From: Lichenicoccus sp965213775
GTDB taxonomy: Bacteria > Pseudomonadota > Alphaproteobacteria > Acetobacterales > Acetobacteraceae
Length of the DNA stretch: 64,000 bases
Direction of reading: 5' to 3'
Assembly: GCA_965213775.1 (NCBI GenBank)
Contig: CBDCAC010000004.1
Coordinates: 744,001-808,000, forward strand
The notes beneath the pieces were generated by a model. It had not been told where the DNA came from, did no database searches, and saw only the letters and a program-made list of their open reading frames with translations. Shown here one piece after another: positions 54,485 to 63,946 of this stretch. The position numbers and the translations under genes were made by a program. The number at the start of each line of letters is the position of its first letter. The stretch's first letter is position 1.

Positions 54485-55330
54485 TTATTTCACGCTGCCC
54501 GCCGTGAGCCCGCGGACGTAAAAGCGCTGGAGGCCCAGAAAGATGAGCAGGCAGGGCAGCATCATCACGGTGACGCCCGCCTGCACGGCGCCCCAGTCGA
54601 TCGAGCCGTAGCTGCCACTTCGCAGCGCGCTCATCAGCAGGGGGAGCGTGTATTTGTCGTTGTCGGTCAGCAGCACGAGTGCCGCGATGAACTCGTTCCA
54701 CGAAGCGAGGAAGGCGAAGATGCCCACGGTGATCACGCTTGGCCGGACCAGCGGCAACATCACCAGCGCCAGCATGCCGAGCCGGCCGCAGCCATCCATG
54801 CGAGCGGCGTCCTCGACCTCGCGTGGCACCGCATCGAAGGCGTTGCGCATCATGAACACCGAGAACGGTATCTGCAGCGTCGCGTAGACGAGAGCAAGTC
54901 CGAAGAGGCTGTTGGTCAGCCCGATCTGGCTGAGCACCACGAACAGTGGTGTCAGGATCGACTGGAATGGGATCATGATGGTGGACAGCGTGAGTGCGAA
55001 GAGCGTCTCACGGAACGGAAAACGGCATCGCGAGAAGCCGTAGCCAGACAGCACGCCGATGCTGCAGGTAAGGGCTACCGTCATCAACGATACCGCCAAG
55101 CTGTTGGCGAGATGCTGCCAGATGCCGGCGCCGAACCCGTTCAGGGCGCGATACGTCGCGAATGAGGGATGCGTGGTGGGCCAGGGCGGCAGTGGTGGCT
55201 GCGCCGCCTCTTCAGCGGGCTTGAGCGAGGACAGAGCGGTCCAGGCGATGGGAGCCACGAACAGCAGGGCGAGCAGCGCGCCGCCGCCGTGGCGGAGGCT
55301 GCTGGATGCGGCGCCGGCACGCATGCTCAT
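54485..55330 (-). CDS. CUT1 carbohydrate ABC permease (MalG-type)
   Basis: 281 residues, six helices. The cytoplasmic EAA loop reads VEDAARMDGCGRLGMLALVM. ATG 55330 overlaps the stop of the first permease (ATGA), which chooses it over the long upstream frame. It pairs with the MalF-type permease. Confidence 0.92.
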   Translation of the reverse strand: MSMRAGAASSSLRHGGGALLALLFVAPIAWTALSSLKPAEEAAQPPLPPWPTTHPSFATYRALNGFGAGIWQHLANSLAVSLMTVALTCSIGVLSGYGFSRCRFPFRETLFALTLSTIMIPFQSILTPLFVVLSQIGLTNSLFGLALVYATLQIPFSVFMMRNAFDAVPREVEDAARMDGCGRLGMLALVMLPLVRPSVITVGIFAFLASWNEFIAALVLLTDNDKYTLPLLMSALRSGSYGSIDWGAVQAGVTVMMLPCLLIFLGLQRFYVRGLTAGSVK

Positions 55331-56271
55331 TCTCCGCGCGTGCGCAGCAGCATGACCTGCGCGAGATTGACCAATACAAGCAACAGGAGGAGCGCCACCG
55401 ACAGGGTGGCGCCGTAGCCAAGGTGGAACGAGACGAACGACGTGTTGAAGATGCGGTAGACCGCGGTCATGGTCGCATTCTCGGGGCCGCCGTTGTTGAT
55501 GATGTAAAACTGGTCGAAGGCCAGCATCGATCCGGTGATCGAAACCAGCAGCGCCATCGCCAGTGTCGGGCGCAGCAGCGGCAAGGTAATGAAGCGGACA
55601 CGTTGCCATCCGCTGGCTCCGTCCATGCTTGCGGCCTCGTTGATCTCGCCGGAGATCGCCTGGAGGCCCGGCAACAGCATCATCATGGTGAAGCCAGTCA
55701 TCTTCCACGTCACCATGACGACGATGGCGAGGAAGGTGAGGTTGGCACTGGTGAGCACCGCGAGCGGTCCCGCCGCCAGATGCAGGCGCTCGGCGAGAGG
55801 CGAGATCAGGCCGCTATCGTCGTTGAGCAGCCAAACCCAGAGCAGGCTCGCCGAAGGCAGGCCGATCACCGCCGGAAGGAAGTAGGCGGTCCTCAGGATA
55901 CCGATGCCGCGTCGTGGTCTCGCGACGAACAGGGCAAGCGGGAAGGCGAGGCCAAAGAGCGCCACCGTGACGACGACGGTATATTCGATGGTGAATGCCA
56001 TGTCGTGCCAGAACGCCTGATCGCGCAGCATGGCCCCGTAATTGCGCAGTCCGACGAAATGCGGATGCCCGAGCAGCGGCCACGCGTGCAGCGACATCCA
56101 CAGCGTCATGACGAACGGCAGCAGGAAGAACAGCGTGATCAAAATCAACCCGGGGGTTATGAACAGCAGGCCAGCGAGCCATTCCGGCATGGGCAGGCGG
56201 GGGCGAGACCGCAGGTCGGCATGGGCGACCCGCGCGGTGGTCGCGGACGCATCATCGGAGACGGCACTCAT
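55327..56271 (-). CDS. CUT1 carbohydrate ABC permease (MalF-type)
   Basis: 314 residues with a cytoplasmic N-terminal tail of about 30 residues and six or more helices. The EAA loop reads INEAASMDGASGWQRVRFIT. It overlaps the binding-protein stop and the MalG-type start by 4 bp each. No ATPase gene is in the operon, so a shared MsmX/UgpC-type ATPase from elsewhere must energise it; the one in this window (45515-46375) is dead. Confidence 0.92.
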   Translation of the reverse strand: MSAVSDDASATTARVAHADLRSRPRLPMPEWLAGLLFITPGLILITLFFLLPFVMTLWMSLHAWPLLGHPHFVGLRNYGAMLRDQAFWHDMAFTIEYTVVVTVALFGLAFPLALFVARPRRGIGILRTAYFLPAVIGLPSASLLWVWLLNDDSGLISPLAERLHLAAGPLAVLTSANLTFLAIVVMVTWKMTGFTMMMLLPGLQAISGEINEAASMDGASGWQRVRFITLPLLRPTLAMALLVSITGSMLAFDQFYIINNGGPENATMTAVYRIFNTSFVSFHLGYGATLSVALLLLLVLVNLAQVMLLRTRGE

Positions 56272-57542
56272 TCGTCCGGCCTGTTGCGGTCAATGATCTG
56301 CTGCATCTCGCTCTGCCCTCGCTGCAGCGCCCGTTCCGGGGCGGGCTCAAAGATCGCGCGGCCGAGCATGGCCGTCCACGGACCGTTGCTGTTGTTGAAC
56401 AAGTCGTTGAACACGGTGCTGTAAGGGGTGTGGCCTTCCATGACGCCCTGTTCGGAGATCGCCAGCCGTGGATCGAGTCCGGCCAGCGCCGCCGTCGCGA
56501 GATCAAGGCGAACGGGCAGGCTGCCGTGCGCCGCGAGCAGACGCTGGGCTACCGGCGTGTAGCTCCATTCGATGAAGCGCTCGACGGCGGCTGCGTGGCG
56601 CGTAGTGCGGGTGAGGACGATGTCGTCTCCACCGGCGAATGAGGAGTGGCCGCCATGCTCGCCCGGGATCGGTGCGATACCGTAGTCGAGGTGGGGATAC
56701 TTCGCATCGAGGATGCCGACGGCGAACGCGCCCAGATTCTCCATCGCCACCTTGCCCGTGGCGAAGCCAGTCACGCCGTATCCGCCGTTGTCGACCCGCG
56801 CTGCGGGCGGCACTCCACCCTTGGTCACCAGGTCGCGGTAGAGCTGCACCGCGCGGCGCATGATCGGGGTGTCGACGGTGACGTGGTTGCCGTCCTTGTC
56901 GAGCACGTCGCCGCCGCTTGCCCACACGAACGGGGTGAACTCGAACGCCTGACAGCCGCCGCAGCCGCTGGAGAAGAAGAAGCCGTGGATGTCGCGGCCG
57001 AGCCTGTGCACTCGCTCCGCATCGGCCAGCAGCGACGCCCAATCCTGCGGCGGACGCTGGGGATCGAGGCCGGCCTGCCGGAACAGCGCCTTGTTGTAGA
57101 GCAGGATCGAGCCCTCGGCAGAGAACGGCATCCCGTAGGTGCGGCCCTGATACAGACCCTGTTGGAGATGGGTTCGGGGTAGATGATCGCGATAAGGCAG
57201 CCTCCCCGCCCAGTCGCCGATATCGAGCAGCACGCCCGCGGAAGCAAAGGCGGGTACGTATACGAGATCGAGCGACAGCGCGTCTGGTGCGGTGCCCCCG
57301 GCCAGTGCGGCGGCGAATTTCTGCACGAGCTGCTGCGCGACGATCAGCGACGGATGCACCTGGTCGGCGTGGGTGCGATTGTACTCGGCGACCAGTGGAG
57401 GTATGAAGTTGGCGTCGTCGCTTCGCGCCCAGAGCGTGAAGCTCTCCGCCCGAGCTGCCGGAGTGGCGATGGGTCCGGATGCCGCAGCGAGCAGGAGTAC
57501 GAGAGCCGCACGCAGGAGACCCCGGTTCGCGGTTTGCCGCAT
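56268..57542 (-). CDS. CUT1 extracellular solute-binding protein
   Basis: 424 residues from ATG 57542. A signal peptide covers about 1-33 (LRAALVLLLAAASGPIATPA, then ARA). The family 1 binding-protein domain follows, with TLWARSDDANFIPPLVAEYN, YGMPFSAEGSILLYNKALF and FAGGDDIVLTRT. It captures the (arabino-)oligosaccharide in the periplasm. Its start overlaps the LacI stop by one base (TGATG). Confidence 0.92.
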   Translation of the reverse strand: MRQTANRGLLRAALVLLLAAASGPIATPAARAESFTLWARSDDANFIPPLVAEYNRTHADQVHPSLIVAQQLVQKFAAALAGGTAPDALSLDLVYVPAFASAGVLLDIGDWAGRLPYRDHLPRTHLQQGLYQGRTYGMPFSAEGSILLYNKALFRQAGLDPQRPPQDWASLLADAERVHRLGRDIHGFFFSSGCGGCQAFEFTPFVWASGGDVLDKDGNHVTVDTPIMRRAVQLYRDLVTKGGVPPAARVDNGGYGVTGFATGKVAMENLGAFAVGILDAKYPHLDYGIAPIPGEHGGHSSFAGGDDIVLTRTTRHAAAVERFIEWSYTPVAQRLLAAHGSLPVRLDLATAALAGLDPRLAISEQGVMEGHTPYSTVFNDLFNNSNGPWTAMLGRAIFEPAPERALQRGQSEMQQIIDRNRPDE

Positions 57543-58552
57543 CACGCCGTCGCGCCGCACGAGTTTCGCACCGTCAGCCGGCAGGGCAGCAGGCGCGGGC
57601 CGGGCGGTTCCGCGGCGCCGTCGATCATGCCCATCAGCGTCTCGCCGGCAAGGATGCCCAGCGCCTTGAGGCACGGATCAACCGTGGTAAGCGCGGGCTG
57701 GGTGGCGGAAGCGAGTACTTCCCAGTTGTCGAACCCAACGATAGCGACGTCCGCCGGCACTGCGAGCCCATGGTGGCGCAGCGCATCGACGACACCACGC
57801 CCGATTTGATCGCTGCCGCAGAAGATCGCATCGGGGCGCTGGTCGGGCAGCACCCCGCTGAACAGCCGGTCGACCGCGTCCCAGCCGGAACGCTCGCTCC
57901 ACTCGGCGAAGAGAGTGGCCGCAGAGGTCAAGCCGGCTGCGTGGAGCGCGTCCTCAAATCCCGCCTGTCGCAGGCGGACCGCCGCAAAACTATGCGGCCC
58001 CGACACATGAGCGATCCGCCGCCGCCCGAGCTTCACGAGGTGGGTGGTGCCGATCCGTGCACCGGCACGATCATCGGCGAGCAGCGCCGGGCGATCCAGA
58101 CGCGACTCAAGGTTGGCATGAACGACCGGGATGTCCTGCTTCGTCCGCTCGGCGGGGAAGAGGCTGTCGACGCGTCGCGCGGTGAATATCAGCCCGTCGA
58201 CGCGTTTGCGCAGCAACGAGGTGAGATGACGGGCTTCGGTATCTGGGTCGTCAGCAGCATTGCACAGGAATACCGAGGTATGCCGGGCAGCGAGCGCCTC
58301 TTCGACGCCGCCGAGGATCGGCAGGGCAAAACGACCGTAGATGTCATTCGAGAGCAGCCCCACGGTATAGGAACGCCGCCGGCGCAGGCTCAGCGCCAAG
58401 TCGTTCGGCCGGAAGCCGAGGCGTTCCGCCACTCGGAGTACATGGGCGCGAGTCGTCGGACGCATCCTGCCCTTGCCATTCACCGCTTTCGAGACGGTAG
58501 CGATGCTGACGCCGGCTTCACGGGCGACATCATGAATGGTGATCGCGGTCGT
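57542..58552 (-). CDS. LacI-family regulator of the arabinofuranoside operon
   Basis: 336 residues if it begins at 58552. There the sequence is ACG-ACC-GCG-ATC, giving (M)TAITIHDVAREAGVSIATVS, exactly where LacI proteins normally start, but the first codon is ACG, not ATG. The only standard upstream codon in reach is GTG 58639, which would add 29 unusual residues across a likely operator. Helix-turn-helix at about 6-25, hinge LSLRRRRSYTVGLL, ligand domain to VGFDNWEVLASATQPALTTV. First gene of the operon; probably autoregulated. Confidence 0.85.
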   Translation of the reverse strand, partial: TTAITIHDVAREAGVSIATVSKAVNGKGRMRPTTRAHVLRVAERLGFRPNDLALSLRRRRSYTVGLLSNDIYGRFALPILGGVEEALAARHTSVFLCNAADDPDTEARHLTSLLRKRVDGLIFTARRVDSLFPAERTKQDIPVVHANLESRLDRPALLADDRAGARIGTTHLVKLGRRRIAHVSGPHSFAAVRLRQAGFEDALHAAGLTSAATLFAEWSERSGWDAVDRLFSGVLPDQRPDAIFCGSDQIGRGVVDALRHHGLAVPADVAIVGFDNWEVLASATQPALTTVDPCLKALGILAGETLMGMIDGAAEPPGPRLLPCRLTVRNSCGATA

Positions 58553-58618
58553 TCCCCAATCCAGCCGCTTCGTCCTACAGAGCGGGTTGGAGGCACGTTG
58601 ATAGGAAAAACAAATTGG

Positions 58619-58630
58619 GTAAATGTTTTC
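58619..58630. promoter_or_regulatory. candidate LacI-family operator
   Basis: GTAAATGTTTTC is a near-palindrome of the form GnAAAnnTTTnC, like LacI/GalR-family operators. It lies 67-78 bp upstream of the ACG at 58552, so it would be in the operon promoter if the short LacI start is right. Confidence 0.45.
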
Positions 58631-58805
58631 TCTGTTCACAGCTTCGTAATTACAGCTGGAAAACCTCGTCGCAACGGACGTGTCGGCGCCGAGGCTGCGG
58701 CTTCGCAAGCGCGCACGCTGCACGGGCCGCTCGTCCTGCTCCAGCAGCAGGAGGCCGATCAGGCGCGTGATCGCGGCTTCGTTGGGGAAGCCCTCCCGTC
58801 CTCCC

Positions 58806-58959
58806 CATGCACCGGAGTTCCGGCGCCAGATGATCAAACTGGTTCGAGCCGAGCGAGACCCGGCCGATCTGGCTCGTGAGTTCGAACCGTTCGCCCAGGC
58901 GATCCGCAAGTGGGTCGCTCAGGCGGATGGGCAGGAGGGCCGGCGGAGGCGAAACCCGT
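58806..58959 (+). pseudogene. IS3-family OrfA fragment
   Basis: Reads PEFRRQMIKLVRAERDPADL, then AREFEPFAQAIRKWVAQADG: the helix-turn-helix part of an IS3 (IS2-like) OrfA. The start and everything after about residue 50 are absent, and no IS ends were found. Confidence 0.7.
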
Positions 58960-59073
58960 TCCAGTGGACGCTGGCCTGGCCGCAGCCGAGCGTGAGGAAC
59001 GAGCTGCTCGCACGCCGCAACTTCGCCTCCAAGGCAGCGCCCCACCCGGCTCGACCCGTATAGGCTGCAGGAG

Positions 59074-59814
59074 ATGGTGAGACTAAACATAGAATTGAAG
59101 ACGTCCGGTGGGCAGGAGCAGGCTCGTATGGTGGCGATCGCGGAATTGGGCGTGGCTCCCGTCAAACGCGAGACGGTGCAGGAGCGCGTCTACGCTGACC
59201 TCCGCCACCGACTGATTTGCGGCTTCTTCCGGCCGCGACAGGTGCTGAAGCTGATGGAGCTCGCCGAAGCGTATGGCACCAGCGCGATGCCGGTCCGTGA
59301 GGCGTTGAGCCGGCTCGTCGCCGAGCGCGCACTCAGCAATGAACCGAACCGGTCGATCATCGTGCCGGTACTATCGCAGGAGCGGATCGACGATCTGCGC
59401 AGAGTTCGCAAGTCGGTCGAAGGGCTGGCGGTTCGCCTGGCCTGCGGCAACATGACGTCGAAGGAAGATGCCGTGCTGGCCGGCATGGTCAAGCGACAGA
59501 TTTCTCTCGCCGAACGCGACGCGACGCTGGAGGCGGTCGAGGCGAACACGAAGTTCCACTTCACGATCTACCGGCTCTCGGGATCTGAGGTGCTGATCCC
59601 GATCATCGAGAGCCTGTGGCTGCAGTTTGGTCCCTACCTGAGACATGCGACGTTCGTCAGCGACAAGAGCGCCTCGCAGGGGCTCCGCTTCCACCGCCGC
59701 ATGATCGAGGCGCTGAAACGCCGCGACGACGATGCTGCCGTCGCAGCACTGGAGGGCGACGTTGATCTCTCCTTCGATCTAGCTTTGACCGGCCTGAAAG
59801 GTTCGGCCGGCTGA
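59074..59814 (+). CDS. GntR-family (FCD) transcriptional regulator
   Basis: 246 residues. The winged helix (about 30-95) reads VQERVYADLRHRLICGFFRP and GTSAMPVREALSRL. The C-terminal FCD domain (about 105-235) has metal-ligand-like residues in KFHFTIYRLSGS and LRFHRRMIEAL. The start could be ATG 59074 or ATG 59128; the latter is closer to the helix-turn-helix. It probably controls the gene set that follows on the same strand. Confidence 0.9.
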   Translation: MVRLNIELKTSGGQEQARMVAIAELGVAPVKRETVQERVYADLRHRLICGFFRPRQVLKLMELAEAYGTSAMPVREALSRLVAERALSNEPNRSIIVPVLSQERIDDLRRVRKSVEGLAVRLACGNMTSKEDAVLAGMVKRQISLAERDATLEAVEANTKFHFTIYRLSGSEVLIPIIESLWLQFGPYLRHATFVSDKSASQGLRFHRRMIEALKRRDDDAAVAALEGDVDLSFDLALTGLKGSAG

Positions 59815-59903
59815 CGTCGACCGGAGTCCGTTGTCCTGATCTTTTATGTTTGATCACGAATGGCGAACCGTGCATAGATGAGCAGCAACAGGAAACTGCC
59901 GCG

Positions 59904-60302
59904 ATGCTGGCTCCGGACAAAGACCCGTCGGACGGCGCCTTCGACCTGTTCGATCTGAGGGTCGAGGTTCAGGCTCCGGAAGGCGCCCGGCTCTGGTGCG
60001 GGAACAGGGTCGGAGATTTCTTCGAAGTTCGCGGGGAACTCCTGCATTTCCGTGAGGACATGCCGTTCAGCCTCTATTCCCTGGCGTCGGTCTTGCCCTT
60101 GTTGCCGGCAAAGCAGCGTCCGGTGGCTTCCGATGACTGGATGACCACTGATGCGGAGGTGGCTTGTCCGGATCCCAATTGCCCGTCCCGGCTGCGGATC
60201 ACGCGGATCGGAACCCGCCGCTTCCGCCACGACGAGACGACCGCCGTGAAGCTGACCTGCGCTGCTGGCGGGACCGAACACACCGACCAAGGAACTGCAT
60301 GA
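59904..60302 (+). CDS. TIGR04076-family protein
   Basis: 132 residues from ATG 59904 (a TTG at 59850 would add 18). It fits TIGR04076 in layout: a beta-strand start LFDLRVEVQAPEG, GDFFEVRGELLHF, then PFSLYSLASVLPLLPAKQR and a CPDPNCPSRLRITRI block with two Cys. Function is unknown. The stop overlaps the aldo/keto reductase start (ATGA), so the two are coupled. Confidence 0.75.
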   Translation: MLAPDKDPSDGAFDLFDLRVEVQAPEGARLWCGNRVGDFFEVRGELLHFREDMPFSLYSLASVLPLLPAKQRPVASDDWMTTDAEVACPDPNCPSRLRITRIGTRRFRHDETTAVKLTCAAGGTEHTDQGTA

Positions 60303-61339
60303 CCGTCCCGCGCATCGCGCTCGAGCCCGACTACTCCATCTCCCGGATCATGAAAGGAGGTTGGCAGCTCGCCGGCGGTCATGGCGATGTCGAGCGCAGC
60401 CAGGCGATCTCCGACATGGCGCAGTTCGCCGAAGCAGGCGTCACGACCTTCGACTGCGCCGACCATTATACCGGCGTGGAAGCCCTGATCGGCGAGTTCC
60501 GGAGCGCCTATCCAGAACTCGCCGACAAGATCCAGATCCAGACCAAGTTCGTGCCCGATCTGGACGCGCTCTCGACGATCGACCGCGCGTACATCACCCG
60601 CATCATCGATCGGTCTCGGACACGCCTGAAAGCGGACCGACTCGATCTGGTGCAGTTCTTCTGGTGGGACTTCTCGGTTCGAGGCGCGGTCGAGGCAGCC
60701 CTGATCCTGAACGAGCTGAAGGAGAGCGGGAAGATTGCGCATCTCGGCGTCACTAATTTCAGCGTGCCGCAGCTTTCCTGCCTGATCGACGCCGGAATCC
60801 TGTTCCTGACCAACCAGGTCCAGTACTCGCTGCTCGATCGCCGGCCCGAGACTCGCATGGTGGACTTCTGTCGCCGGCACGGCATGCACATCCTGACCTA
60901 TGGCCAGCTCGCCGGCGGGTTCTTCTCCGAGGCCTGGCTCGACAAGCCGGAACCGCTGGAGCCTTTCGAGAATCGGTCACTGACCAAGTATAAGTTGATC
61001 ATCGACGACTACGGCGGCTGGTCACGGTTCCAGTCGTTGCTGCACGTGCTCGGGCGCATCGGCGAGCGCCACGGGGTCGGCATCGGGGCGGTGGCGGTCC
61101 GCTGGGTTCTCGATCGGCCCCTGGTCGCCGGCTGCATCGTCGGCGCAACTTCGACCCGTCATCTGGCAGATAATCTCGGCATCTTCTCCTTCGCGCTCGA
61201 GGAGCAGGACCTGTGCGAGATCGATGCGGTGATCGTCGGAGGCGTTCAAGTCGGAGGAGATTGCTACGAGCTGGAGAATGACCGCGACGGACGACACGGC
61301 CGGATCATGCGCTACAATCAGAACGAGATCCGAGCATGA
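60299..61339 (+). CDS. aldo/keto reductase-family protein
   Basis: 346-residue TIM barrel. FDCADHYTGVE gives the catalytic Asp and Tyr, and IQTKFVPD the Lys. The fourth residue of the tetrad, usually His in ..LVQFHWW, is Phe here (LVQFFWWDF). GHVGV-type and NAD(P)-binding segments (YSLLDRR, VGATSTRHLADNL) are normal. Losing the His may lower reductase activity or change the reaction. It overlaps genes on both sides by 4 bp, so it belongs to a tight operon. Confidence 0.87.
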   Translation: MTVPRIALEPDYSISRIMKGGWQLAGGHGDVERSQAISDMAQFAEAGVTTFDCADHYTGVEALIGEFRSAYPELADKIQIQTKFVPDLDALSTIDRAYITRIIDRSRTRLKADRLDLVQFFWWDFSVRGAVEAALILNELKESGKIAHLGVTNFSVPQLSCLIDAGILFLTNQVQYSLLDRRPETRMVDFCRRHGMHILTYGQLAGGFFSEAWLDKPEPLEPFENRSLTKYKLIIDDYGGWSRFQSLLHVLGRIGERHGVGIGAVAVRWVLDRPLVAGCIVGATSTRHLADNLGIFSFALEEQDLCEIDAVIVGGVQVGGDCYELENDRDGRHGRIMRYNQNEIRA

Positions 61340-62580
61340 TGCAGACCCTGCCTCGCGCGGCGACCGCTCCGTTGCTGTTGCGTCTGGCGGACGCACCCGC
61401 GGATCCGATCCTGCTTTCCAATATCGCATTCTCTGAAGACGAACGTCAGGCCAAAGTCAATCTCGGCATCGGCATGTATTACGATGAGGATGGGCGAGTG
61501 CCGCTGATGCGCGCGGTCCGGGCGGCCGCGGAGCGTCTGATGCAGGCTGGCCGGCCTTGGGTGTACGGCTCGATGGAAGGGCACGAGCGTCTGCGGGCGC
61601 TGGCGCCAAAGCTGCTGTTCGATGCTGATGCTGCGGCGGCCTGTGCGGCCATCCAGACGATCGGCGGGACCGGGGCGCTGGCTCTCGGCGGCGAGGTTCT
61701 GCATGCGGTTCTGGACGCGCCGGTGGTGGCCATCAGCACGCCGAGCTGGCCGAACCACGTGCCGATCTTTCGTCGCCTCGGGTACAAGATACGATCCTAT
61801 CGCTATTTCGATGCCAAGACGCACGGTCTCGACTTCGATGGCTTGATCGACGACCTCTCCCGGCTGCCGCGTCGCTCCGTCGTGGTGCTGCACGGGTGCT
61901 GCCATAATCCGACGGGCGTCGATCTTGATGTCGCCCAGTGGGAAGCGTTGGCGGCCGTACTGGTGCGGCGCGATCTGCTGCCGTTCCTCGACATGGCGTA
62001 TCTCGGCTTTGGCGAGGACCTCGTCACCGATGCCCAGCCTGCCCGATTACTGGCGTCGCATGGCCTCACGATAATGATCGCGCTCTCCTTTTCGAAATCG
62101 TTCTCGCTCTATGGCGAGCGGGTCGGTGCGCTGGTGGTCCACGCTCCGGAACCGGACGGCGCGCGTCTGGCGTTCGGCCACGCCCGGCTGCTGGCTCGCG
62201 CCAGCTATTCGATGCCGCCGACGCATGGCGCTATGCTGACTGCGACCATCCTGGACGATGCCGCTTTGGCCGCCGATTGGCGCGCGGAGCTGGCAGGGAT
62301 GCGGCAGCGCATTCGGACGATGCGTCAACGTCTGGTGGACCAGTTGCACCGCAATGACCCCACGCGCAGCTTCGAGTTCATGCGGCGCCAGCGCGGGCTG
62401 TTCTCCTACTCCGGTCTTGGCGGGCCGGAGATCGAGCGGATGCGCCGCGAGGATGCGGTGTATGCCGTGCCTGATGGCCGGCTCTGTATCGCTGGCCTCA
62501 ACGGAACCAACATCGATCGCGTTGCTGCGTCGATCAGCGGCTCCATTCGAGCGGAAGCAGCGTCCTCACGGGCCGTCTAG
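61336..62580 (+). CDS. class I aromatic/aspartate-type aminotransferase
   Basis: 414 residues. The PLP enzyme pattern: VNLGIGMYYDEDGRVPLM at the N terminus, GGTGALALGGE, NPTGVDLDVAQW with the substrate-binding Asn, LDMAYLGFG (Asp, Tyr), SFSKSFSLYGERVG with the PLP-binding Lys, and a C-terminal Arg region (GRLCIAGLN). It resembles TyrB/AspC. It overlaps the reductase stop by 4 bp. Confidence 0.9.
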   Translation: MMQTLPRAATAPLLLRLADAPADPILLSNIAFSEDERQAKVNLGIGMYYDEDGRVPLMRAVRAAAERLMQAGRPWVYGSMEGHERLRALAPKLLFDADAAAACAAIQTIGGTGALALGGEVLHAVLDAPVVAISTPSWPNHVPIFRRLGYKIRSYRYFDAKTHGLDFDGLIDDLSRLPRRSVVVLHGCCHNPTGVDLDVAQWEALAAVLVRRDLLPFLDMAYLGFGEDLVTDAQPARLLASHGLTIMIALSFSKSFSLYGERVGALVVHAPEPDGARLAFGHARLLARASYSMPPTHGAMLTATILDDAALAADWRAELAGMRQRIRTMRQRLVDQLHRNDPTRSFEFMRRQRGLFSYSGLGGPEIERMRREDAVYAVPDGRLCIAGLNGTNIDRVAASISGSIRAEAASSRAV

Positions 62581-62691
62581 CGGGTCGCTGAGAAATCAAG
62601 GACTCTGCCCTTGACCCGTTGAAGCCGGGACCCCAAAGCCCATCTTCTCTTCGTTGCGTAGAGCAGCATCCGATCGATCGCAGTCGGGTCG

Positions 62692-63936
62692 TCAGGTCGC
62701 GAGTAGATGGGAGATCGTCCCCGCAACGACTCTGGTCGCGCGCAACAGGTCGCGAAGCTGGAGGTGCTCGTCGGCGCGGTGCCCGTTGGCCTCCTCCAGG
62801 ACCCGTGGACCGGCGCCATAGAGAACGGTGGCCGCGCCCGCGGCACTGTAGAGCCTTGCATCCGTGAACAGTGGCATCCCGAGCGCCGGGATCGCCTCGC
62901 CGAAGACGCGCACCGCCTCGCCCCGGAGCGCGTCGACCAGCCGGTCCTGGGATGGGTCCGGCACCAGCGGCGCGGCCAGCAAGATCCGCTCGATCACGCA
63001 CTTCACGCGCGGCTCCCCCAGGACGGCGGCTTCGATGATCGAGCGGAGTTCCTGCTCGACCGCCTGCGGTGACTCCTCCGGCAGGATGCGGCGGTCGATC
63101 CGAATGACGGCGTCTTCCGGAACCACGTTGACAGCCAGCCCTGCATGCATGGTGCCAATGACCAGGGTCGGGTGCGTGATGCCGGAGATGTTCGACGAAC
63201 GCTGCCGCAACGTCTCACGCGAGGCATACAGCGCCGTCAGCAGACGATTCGCCGCGAACAGGACGTCGGTGCCGAGCTCCGGCCACGCGGCGTGGGCGGC
63301 GCGGCCGGTCAGCCGTACCTGAAGCTGCAGGCAGCCATTATGCGCCACCATGATGCCGTAGGTGAAACCGGCGCTGATGACGTAATCGGGTCGTGTGAGG
63401 CCCTCGGCGAGCAGCCAGCCAGGGCCGAGCTGCCCGCCGGTCTCCTCGTCGTACGTGAGGTGGATCTCCGCGGTGCCGTTCAACGGCAAGCCGCTGCCGA
63501 TCACGCTGCGCAAGGCGAAGGCATACGTCGCGAAATCGGATTTCGAGACCGCCGCACCTCTTCCATAGAGCACGCCTTGGCGGATCTCGCCGCCATACGG
63601 ATCAGCGCTCCATCCGCCGCCCGGCGGCACCACGTCGCCATGCGCGTTCAGCGCCAGGACCGGGCCGGTTCCATCCCCGAAGACGTGTCTGACGATCAGG
63701 TTCGTCACGCTACGCATCCCGTGCTGCCGCACAAGCGCTGCCGGCACGGGATGGCTTTGCACCGTGAAATCGAGATCGCGCAGCAGTCCGGCGGCCAATT
63801 CTGCGTGTGGCACACAATCCCCTGGCGGATTGTCCGACGGCATCTGGACCAGCCGCTGCAGGAACGGCACCTGCAACAAGGCGTGCTCGCGGAAAATCTG
63901 CTGGTCGAGCTTCAAGGCCAGACACACAGCCGTCAC
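62692..63936 (-). CDS. M20-family metallopeptidase (ArgE/DapE-like)
   Basis: About 414 residues from GTG 63936, chosen because it follows the upstream stop by 10 bp; ATG 63987 would overlap the receptor gene. Metal-site motifs: NAHGDVVPPGGGWSADPYGG (His, Asp), YGRGAAVSKSDFA, LTYDEETGGQLGPG (Glu-Glu) and the dimerisation domain with GRAAHAAWPELG. It hydrolyses amide bonds of N-acyl amino acids or dipeptides. It converges with the aminotransferase gene. Confidence 0.9.
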   Translation of the reverse strand: MTAVCLALKLDQQIFREHALLQVPFLQRLVQMPSDNPPGDCVPHAELAAGLLRDLDFTVQSHPVPAALVRQHGMRSVTNLIVRHVFGDGTGPVLALNAHGDVVPPGGGWSADPYGGEIRQGVLYGRGAAVSKSDFATYAFALRSVIGSGLPLNGTAEIHLTYDEETGGQLGPGWLLAEGLTRPDYVISAGFTYGIMVAHNGCLQLQVRLTGRAAHAAWPELGTDVLFAANRLLTALYASRETLRQRSSNISGITHPTLVIGTMHAGLAVNVVPEDAVIRIDRRILPEESPQAVEQELRSIIEAAVLGEPRVKCVIERILLAAPLVPDPSQDRLVDALRGEAVRVFGEAIPALGMPLFTDARLYSAAGAATVLYGAGPRVLEEANGHRADEHLQLRDLLRATRVVAGTISHLLAT

Positions 63937-63946
63937 CTCGCCCGCC

